DNA of 64,000 bases, taken from positions 1 to 64,000 of the forward strand of contig JAQWRT010000065.1 of NCBI GenBank assembly GCA_029243605.1. The letters are read 5' to 3'. The translations under genes were made by a program, and so were the position numbers. Numbering within the stretch: the stretch's first letter is position 1; each line of letters starts with the position of its first letter. Origin of the DNA: Myxococcota bacterium (lineage in GTDB: Bacteria; Myxococcota_A; UBA9160; UBA4427). The notes beneath the pieces are model-generated. The model was not told where the DNA came from. It made no database searches and was given only the letters and a program-made list of their open reading frames with translations. Below are positions 58,898 to 64,000 of this stretch, in pieces.

Positions 58898-60484
58898 GTG
58901 CAAGTCCCCCTCCTCGTTGATGATTTCCTCCGCCGAGCCACTCAGGTCTACGCGGACAAGACCGCCGTCATCGACGGCAACCGGCGCTTCACGTACAGAG
59001 AACTCGGCGAGCGGGTCAACCGGCTGTCCAACGCCCTCCTCGAACTCGGCGTAAGCCAGGGCGACCGGGTCTGCATTCTTTCTCCCAACTCGCATTTCTT
59101 CCTCGAGAGTTTCTACGCCACCAGCCAAATCGGCGTCGTCCTGGTCCCCCTCAACTACCGCCTCTCGGGTCCGGAGCACGAGTACATCCTCAACCACGCT
59201 GGGGTTCAAACCGTACTCGTGGATTGGGAATACGCGCCCGTCATCGACACGATTCGCCAAGACCTGCCCGAGGTCCGCAACTGGATCCTGGCCCGAGACG
59301 AGGTCGACGCCCCCGTCGCCGGTTGGCAGGATTGGGAAACCCTCATCGCCCATGCCAGCCCGACACCCCCAGAACGTCCCGAGATCGGCGAGAACGATGT
59401 CGTCTCCATCAACTACACGTCCGGGACCACCGCCCGACCCAAGGGCGTGATGCTGACCCACCGCAATTGCTACATCAACGCGTATAGCCTCATCGCCCAT
59501 CTCGGTATACGCCATGAGGATGTCGAGTTGTGGACCCTGCCCATGTTCCACTGCAATGGCTGGGGGGGCGTCTACGCCCTGACGGGCATGGGAGGAACCC
59601 ATGTCATCCTCCGCAATATCGAGGGGCGGCGAATCTTCGAATTGATCGCCGACGAGGGCGTCACTTTTGCGTGCATGGCCCCGGCTGTTCTCCGAACCAT
59701 TCTCGATTTCCCCGAAAGAGCGGACTTCGACATCAAGACCCGTCCTCGCTTCACCGTCGCCGGCGCCCCTCCCCCAGCGGCCTTCATCCAGCGCCTCGAA
59801 CAGGAGCTCGGCTGGCAGTTCATCCAGATCTACGGGCTCACCGAAACCGCTCCCTTCGTGACCTCCAGCCTTCCCGACCACAATACCGACACTGGCGATT
59901 TCACTCGGCGCGCCAGGGCGGGTGTTCCGGGCATCGGCGTTGATATCGCCGTTCTCGACCCCTCGGGCGAACCTGTCCCCATGGACAACCAGAGCATCGG
60001 TGAAGTCTGCGTGCGCTCCAACGTGGTCTTCGACGGCTACTACGAGCAACCCGAGGCCACGGCGGCCGCGCTTCACAGCGGTTTCTTTCATACCGGAGAC
60101 CTGGGGGTCTGGGATGAAACCCGCTCGATTCATATCGTCGATCGGCAAAAGGATGTGATCATCACGGGGGGCGAGAACGTCAGCTCTCCCGAGATCGAAG
60201 ATGCGCTCTACCAGCATCCGGGCGTCCTGGAGTGCGCCGTCATCGGCGTTCCCCACGAAAAGTGGGGGGAGACTCCCAAAGCCTTAGTGGTCTCCCGCTC
60301 GGACCAAAGCCTCACGGAAAGCGAACTGATCGAGTTCTGCCGCACTCGACTGGCGCATTTCAAATGCCCAACCAGCGTCGAACTCGTATCCGAGTTGCCG
60401 AGAACAGCCACGGGGAAGCTGCAAAAATTCAAACTCCGCGAGAAGTACTGGGGCAAAGGCAAACGCAAGGTCAGCGGGGGCTGA
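58898..60484 (+). CDS. acyl-CoA ligase (fatty-acyl-CoA synthetase, AMP-binding)
   Basis: A 528-residue ANL-superfamily enzyme. It has the P-loop YTSGTTARPKGV (about residues 173-184), the ADP-forming core YGLTETAP, the hinge GDLGVWDE with DRQKDVIITGGENV, and the C-terminal catalytic lysine in PRTATGKLQKFKLR. It activates a carboxylic acid, probably a medium or long-chain fatty acid, to the acyl-CoA. The GTG start at 58898 has AAGGAG 7 bp upstream. Adjacent MarR and TesB genes suggest a lipid-related locus. Confidence 0.94.
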   Translation: MQVPLLVDDFLRRATQVYADKTAVIDGNRRFTYRELGERVNRLSNALLELGVSQGDRVCILSPNSHFFLESFYATSQIGVVLVPLNYRLSGPEHEYILNHAGVQTVLVDWEYAPVIDTIRQDLPEVRNWILARDEVDAPVAGWQDWETLIAHASPTPPERPEIGENDVVSINYTSGTTARPKGVMLTHRNCYINAYSLIAHLGIRHEDVELWTLPMFHCNGWGGVYALTGMGGTHVILRNIEGRRIFELIADEGVTFACMAPAVLRTILDFPERADFDIKTRPRFTVAGAPPPAAFIQRLEQELGWQFIQIYGLTETAPFVTSSLPDHNTDTGDFTRRARAGVPGIGVDIAVLDPSGEPVPMDNQSIGEVCVRSNVVFDGYYEQPEATAAALHSGFFHTGDLGVWDETRSIHIVDRQKDVIITGGENVSSPEIEDALYQHPGVLECAVIGVPHEKWGETPKALVVSRSDQSLTESELIEFCRTRLAHFKCPTSVELVSELPRTATGKLQKFKLREKYWGKGKRKVSGG

Positions 60485-60603
60485 AGCGCCCTGCGAAAGG
60501 ATCCAAAGCCCCGGCCAACCCAGGGGCCCCTACCCAGCGAGAACGCCAAAACTCGAGGCCTAAATCGCCTCGCCCCGCCCCGGGCTTTTGATAACCTTTC
60601 GCC

Positions 60604-61098
60604 ATGACGATGTTCCCCCCCGACACCCCCCCCGGCTCTCCAGAGTCACCCGATATTAGACTCAGCCGAGCCGTTCGGACCGTGGCCATCGTGAGCCGGG
60701 TCTTCGAACAGGTCTGCCGGGAGGCCGGAGTCAGCCTGCCCCAATATCGGCTCCTCCTCTTTCTGCGCCACGGGCCCAAGAGAGCTGGGGAACTCGCCGC
60801 ACGCGCCGCGATCAAGCGCCCCACCCTCACCGCCATCGTGGCCGGCCTCGAAAAAGAGGGGCGACTCACTCGCATCGCCGACGAACAGGATGGGCGCGGG
60901 GTCCGCATCGAAATCACAGTAGCGGGCATGGAGGCGGTGACGACCACCGAGGCCAAGCTCGGTGAAGTCGTTCAGGACCTTTGTTCCCTCGGTGATTACG
61001 AGCGGCTGCTTGGCGCCCTGGATGATCTGGCGGAAATCGTCGACGCGGAAGCGTTTCGACACATCGCAGAATCCGAAGAGAAGAAAAAGACCTACTAG
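60604..61098 (+). CDS. MarR-family transcriptional regulator
   Basis: A 164-residue winged-helix regulator. The core has SLPQYRLLLFLRHGPKRAGELAARAAIKRPTLTAIVAGLEKEGRLTRIADEQDGRGVRIEITVAG (about residues 44-108), i.e. helix-turn-helix and wing with the conserved D-x-R-G motif. MarR proteins are commonly dimeric repressors released by phenolic or acyl ligands. It lies between the acyl-CoA ligase and TesB genes on the same strand and may regulate them. Confidence 0.93.
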   Translation: MTMFPPDTPPGSPESPDIRLSRAVRTVAIVSRVFEQVCREAGVSLPQYRLLLFLRHGPKRAGELAARAAIKRPTLTAIVAGLEKEGRLTRIADEQDGRGVRIEITVAGMEAVTTTEAKLGEVVQDLCSLGDYERLLGALDDLAEIVDAEAFRHIAESEEKKKTY

Positions 61099-61174
61099 GA
61101 CGCCCCTCCCCTCCCTCCGCCTCCAACCCTGCCCTCCGGCTCGCGGCTACCGCGCCCTGCTATGCTGCGCCGCC

Positions 61175-62071
61175 ATGACCGAAGAAATCAGCGCAGAACT
61201 CGCGATTGAACGCCTGCTCGGAGTCCTCGACCTCGAGGAAATCGATGTCAACATCTACCGCGGCCAGAACGAGCCCGACCGGCCCGGACGCCTTTTCGGC
61301 GGACAGGTAGCCGCCCAATCCCTGGCCGCCGCGGGACGAACCGTTGAAAACGTGCCGGCTCACTCGCTTCACGGGTATTTCCTAAGACCGGGCGACCCCG
61401 ATGTCCCGGTGGTCTACAGCGTCGATCGGATTCGGGACGGTCGTTCTTTCACGACCCGGCGTGTGGTCGCCCAGCAGCACGGCAAGGCGATCTTCAACAT
61501 GGCGGTCTCGTACCACGCCGCCGAACACGGCTACAGCCACCAATTCCCCATGCCCGAGGTTCCGGACCCCGAGAATCTCATGGGACGCGCGGAGTACGCG
61601 GAGAAGTACAGCGACCGCATCCCCAAGGAATTCCTGGGCTGGGCCCAACGCAGGGGACCCATCGATACGCGTTACGGCCGAGCGCCCTCCTTCGTCCCGA
61701 GTGAGCCCCAGGAAGGCCCCGGCGTCGTCTGGCTTCGCGCGGCGGCGGCGCTACCCGAGGATCCCATGCTCCATCAATGCGTGCTCACCTACGCAACCGA
61801 TATCTCACTGATCGATTCTATCGTCCAGCCCCACGGTCGAATGGGGGCCTTCGGGCCGCTGATGACCGCCAGCCTCGACCACGCCGTCTGGTTCCATAAG
61901 CCGGTCCTCGCCGACGAGTGGCTCCTCTACTACCAGGACAGCCCGTCGGCCTTCGGCGCCCGGGGCCTGGCCCGCGGCACAATCTACACCCAGCGGGGCG
62001 AATTGGTGGCCTCCACCGCCCAGGAGGCATTAATCCGCCCGGCGACCGCCGCCGAGGATCGCTCGGAATAG
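61175..62071 (+). CDS. tesB: acyl-CoA thioesterase II (TesB family)
   Basis: A 298-residue double-hotdog thioesterase. LLGVLDLEEIDVNIYRGQN and RLFGGQVAAQSLAAAGRTV are family N-terminal marks. VDRIRDGRSFTTRRVVAQQHGKAIFNM and the C-terminal SLDHAVWFHKPVLADEWLLYYQDSPSAFGARGLARG contain the catalytic Asp-Gln-Thr region. It hydrolyses acyl-CoA of broad chain length. The ATG at 61175 matches the family start. It lies 76 bp after the MarR gene. Confidence 0.95.
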   Translation: MTEEISAELAIERLLGVLDLEEIDVNIYRGQNEPDRPGRLFGGQVAAQSLAAAGRTVENVPAHSLHGYFLRPGDPDVPVVYSVDRIRDGRSFTTRRVVAQQHGKAIFNMAVSYHAAEHGYSHQFPMPEVPDPENLMGRAEYAEKYSDRIPKEFLGWAQRRGPIDTRYGRAPSFVPSEPQEGPGVVWLRAAAALPEDPMLHQCVLTYATDISLIDSIVQPHGRMGAFGPLMTASLDHAVWFHKPVLADEWLLYYQDSPSAFGARGLARGTIYTQRGELVASTAQEALIRPATAAEDRSE

Positions 62072-62106
62072 GCCCGGCAACGAGGCCGCGTACAACCTCG
62101 GCGTGT

Positions 62107-62125
62107 CCGGCAGTCGAACTGCCGG
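62107..62125. terminator. hairpin between convergent tesB and TerB-like genes
   Basis: CCGGCAGT (62107-62114) and ACTGCCGG (62118-62125) form a perfect 8-bp stem with a CGA loop. It is situated 36 bp after tesB and 22 bp before the end of the convergent gene, a probable bidirectional terminator without U-run. Confidence 0.5.
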
Positions 62126-62146
62126 CAAGCCGGCTCTCAAATGCCC

Positions 62147-62473
62147 TCAGTCGAGCAGTTGGCGGAAGACGGCGAGGCTTTCGGCCTCTTCCTGATGGAT
62201 CTCACCGTCGGCCTCGACCACCCCTTGGATCGCTTCGAGAAAGGCTTCGCGGTCCGCCACCGGAATCCGGGTGGGGTCGATATTTTCGGGCCCCGGAGGC
62301 GATTTCAGCCAACCCTCCACACGGGCTTGCTCGGTCTCGCCGAGAGCCAGGCGGCGGATTAGATCGTGCACAAAGGCCCGCTCCTCGGCGTTGACCTCGA
62401 GATCTGCCCACGCGAAGGAGCAGACAAATTCCATCAGACGCATACGGGCGCCGGCTTCAAGATCTTCCAACAT
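62147..62473 (-). CDS. TerB-like (tellurite resistance) domain protein
   Basis: A 108-residue helical protein resembling the TerB/COG2979 fold (MRLMEFVCSFAWADLEVNAEERAFVHDLIRRLAL and EAIQGVVEADGEIHQEEAESLAVF). The two acidic helix-loop-helix segments (WADLEVNAEE and EADGEIHQEE) are the paired metal-binding-like elements of the family. Function unknown, perhaps envelope stress. The ATG at 62473 is preferred; a start 36 bp upstream would overlap the divergent gene. Confidence 0.85.
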   Translation of the reverse strand: MLEDLEAGARMRLMEFVCSFAWADLEVNAEERAFVHDLIRRLALGETEQARVEGWLKSPPGPENIDPTRIPVADREAFLEAIQGVVEADGEIHQEEAESLAVFRQLLD

Positions 62474-62507
62474 GCCGACCACACTAGCGCGGTATGCTCT
62501 AGCTGAC

Positions 62508-63263
62508 ATGGCTCGGCCTTTCCTCTCTCAATCCGTTCTCGGTTACCTCGCCCTCTGGCCACTTCTGGTCATCGCCGCCGCGCCCAATCCGGCCAGGGCA
62601 GACCCCCCTCTGGATCTGGTGGGGACTTGGTTCGTCCTCATCCACTACCAAGATCCGGCGAGCGCCAACCCCGAGGCTTTCCGCTGGTCGGACAAAGTCT
62701 GGAATTTTTCCCGCAAGGGCACCCGACTGCAGTGGACCGAATATCCCATCGTCGTTTTCGAGGATACCCAGGGGCGCTTCGAGGCGATCGAGGGGAACCC
62801 CCGAAGCCGGGTCCTCGCGGCCTGGGAGCCCAATTCGACCCAGGCCCAAACGATTTCGGGAGGTCCCCGAGTCAACCCCCGAGGCACCAAAACCAAAACC
62901 CTTCGGGGTTCCGACGCCCGGGGCTGGGCGTCGAGCCAACGCATGCCCACCACCTCGGCGAGCATCATGGGCTACCACGAACAACTCCGGATCGACGACC
63001 CCGGCCAACGACCGATCTTCGAGCGAAGGGACATCGTCGGCAACGCGCTCACCGATATGGGCGAGGGACTGACCCGTTACCAGGTCACCGAGGTCCTCAA
63101 GGACGGCCGGGTCCTCGCGGGGCGCTACGAGCGCGACGGCCGGCTCCACGGTCGCTTCCGAATGTGGCGCACCCCGCCCGTTCGCTCCCTGGTCAAAAAG
63201 GACAGGACGCCGAACCAACGCGCGCGCGAGGCCTTGAGCCCGGGCGAGGCCGCGCTTCCCTGA
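62508..63263 (+). CDS. secreted protein of unknown function
   Basis: A 251-residue protein with a signal peptide (SQSVLGYLALWPLLVIAAAPNPARA) and a mature part starting DPPLDLVGTWFVLIHYQD. Beyond the signal I do not recognise the family. The mature chain is basic and beta-rich, with WSDKVWNFSRKGTRLQWTEYP, IVGNALTDMGEGLTRYQV and GRYERDGRLHGRFRMWRTPP, suggesting a small lipocalin-like or META-like beta-barrel, but this is conjecture. The C-terminus is Lys/Arg/Pro-rich. Divergent from the TerB-like gene. Confidence 0.75.
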   Translation: MARPFLSQSVLGYLALWPLLVIAAAPNPARADPPLDLVGTWFVLIHYQDPASANPEAFRWSDKVWNFSRKGTRLQWTEYPIVVFEDTQGRFEAIEGNPRSRVLAAWEPNSTQAQTISGGPRVNPRGTKTKTLRGSDARGWASSQRMPTTSASIMGYHEQLRIDDPGQRPIFERRDIVGNALTDMGEGLTRYQVTEVLKDGRVLAGRYERDGRLHGRFRMWRTPPVRSLVKKDRTPNQRAREALSPGEAALP

Positions 63264-63279
63264 ATTCCCGGGAAGACCC

Positions 63280-64000
63280 TCAGCCGGACCCGGGGCGGGC
63301 GCGTTGCCCCCCACCGACAACCGGCCCAAGCGCCAGACCGCCGAGGAAAAGCCAGACCAACGCGATCCAACTCGGATCGAGCCAGGCATCGCCCAGGGGC
63401 AACTCCGCCCTCAAGGGCTGGATGCCCAGGCGGAGCCCGCCAAAAGCCAGCAAAAACGCCGCCGGAGCCCGGGCTTGGGGGACGCGCGCGAGCCAGACAC
63501 TGACGAATAGCCAGGCGACACATTCGACCTCCGCCGTGGGGTAGGCCCAAACACGGGCCCCCGGCTCCCCGCTCCCGACGAATGGGCGCCGACCCGAACA
63601 ACACCCCGACACGACGCAACCGAGCCGGGCCATCGCCAGGGCGGGGGCCAGGGCCCGGGCCGAAGAGGCCCAGAACACCCGCGCCGCCCTCCGGCCACCG
63701 GCGAGGCCCAGTAGCAGGGGGCCCAGGGGCAGAAAGAGCACCGAGGCCCCGGACCCCGGCTGAAGAAGCCCCACCGCCAAAGCCCCGAACCCACCCGACT
63801 CCACCGGCCCCGGCACAAGCCAGGCACCCGCTTGGGGGAAGAAGAGCAAGATCCACCCCAAGCGCCCCAGCAAAGCGCCCAGACCCAGCCCCAGGAGAAA
63901 GCGCATCTGGAAGCGCCCTCGATAAGCGACCAGCGCCACCCAGAATGCCAGGGACTGAAAGAGGAGAACACTCCAGGGGGGCGCGGCGAGATCCAAGCCG
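63280..64000 (-). CDS. divergent Lgt-like (prolipoprotein diacylglyceryl transferase family) membrane protein, partial
   Basis: At least 238 residues, seven or so hydrophobic helices. ALAMARLGCVVSGCCSGRRP (about residues 121-140) resembles the Lgt helix with the conserved GRIGCFLNGCCYG, and YPTAEVE followed by LLAFGGLRLGIQPLR resembles the YPTQLYE and R-rich end. Lgt transfers diacylglyceryl from phosphatidylglycerol to lipobox cysteines. The catalytic region is only partly like the bacterial enzyme (no clear second Arg/His set visible), so it may be a paralogue. The frame is still open at the window edge, so the start may lie outside. TTG at 63996 is the only start within view. Confidence 0.65.
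   Translation of the reverse strand, partial: GLDLAAPPWSVLLFQSLAFWVALVAYRGRFQMRFLLGLGLGALLGRLGWILLFFPQAGAWLVPGPVESGGFGALAVGLLQPGSGASVLFLPLGPLLLGLAGGRRAARVFWASSARALAPALAMARLGCVVSGCCSGRRPFVGSGEPGARVWAYPTAEVECVAWLFVSVWLARVPQARAPAAFLLAFGGLRLGIQPLRAELPLGDAWLDPSWIALVWLFLGGLALGPVVGGGQRARPGSG

Overview
The window is a dense, high-G+C (well above 60% by eye) chromosomal segment with about 55 protein-coding genes on both strands. Gaps are short, coupled junctions are frequent (GTGA, TGATG, TAATG), and GTG or TTG starts are common. No rRNA, tRNA, CRISPR array, transposase, integrase or phage gene was recognised. The gene mix suggests a Gram-negative, aerobic or facultative, lipid-oxidising bacterium of the old 'Deltaproteobacteria' (Myxococcota / Desulfobacterota-like), probably environmental. 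It includes a sigma-54-driven type IV pilin, a PEP-CTERM protein, two-partner secretion, several lipoproteins, ETF, acyl-CoA enzymes and an ethylmalonyl-CoA-type B12 mutase. The taxonomic placement is inference.

Layout. 1-6.7 kb: end of a GNAT acetyltransferase, an alpha/beta hydrolase, a FabV/TER-type enoyl reductase, a DUF2855 protein, the rRNA methyltransferases RsmJ and RsmE, and NadA. 6.9-10.5 kb: a B12 module of ethylmalonyl-CoA mutase, its G-protein chaperone MeaB, and (convergent) a PduO-type cobalamin adenosyltransferase. 10.5-15.6 kb: CcmH-like protein, CysE, a RecB/Cas4-fold nuclease, glyoxalase II, a 4HBT thioesterase, a DUF1232 protein and a hydrolase-fold protein without catalytic residues. 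15.7-20.7 kb: etfBA, EF-P, a patatin and a WYL regulator.

21-30.6 kb is the most accessory-looking part: a two-partner secretion pair with an Omp85-type TpsB and a 2,453-residue TpsA exoprotein. TpsA has at least five degenerate modules and an unrecognised helical C-terminus. It is followed by a convergent M16 protease pair (active plus inactive subunit), a CoA-binding protein, an SUI1-family protein, citrate synthase, a class IV PLP enzyme, Pgi, and SIMPL and PHP lipoproteins. At 41.6-42.35 kb a pilin gene has a textbook -24/-12 promoter and a strand-specific terminator.

42.5-51.5 kb: MlaC-like protein, a small kinase that appears frameshifted, a ferredoxin, ArgC, a membrane-anchored hydrolase, asd interrupted by one in-frame TAG, and a sulfotransferase / class III aminotransferase / PAP-phosphatase cluster. 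51.5-64 kb: Nudix hydrolase, PEP-CTERM protein, PiT plus its DUF47 partner, MoaA-ClpP-enoyl-CoA hydratase, acyl-CoA ligase, MarR, TesB, a TerB-like protein, a secreted unknown and a divergent Lgt-like membrane protein cut by the window edge.

How the genes connect. Many products belong to acyl-CoA metabolism: ligase, hydratase, enoyl reductase, ETF, thioesterases, C4/C5 mutase and citrate synthase. The points most worth rechecking are the TPS exoprotein, the two apparently broken genes, the putative sulfonation cluster and a set of short tandem repeats at gene ends and in leaders.
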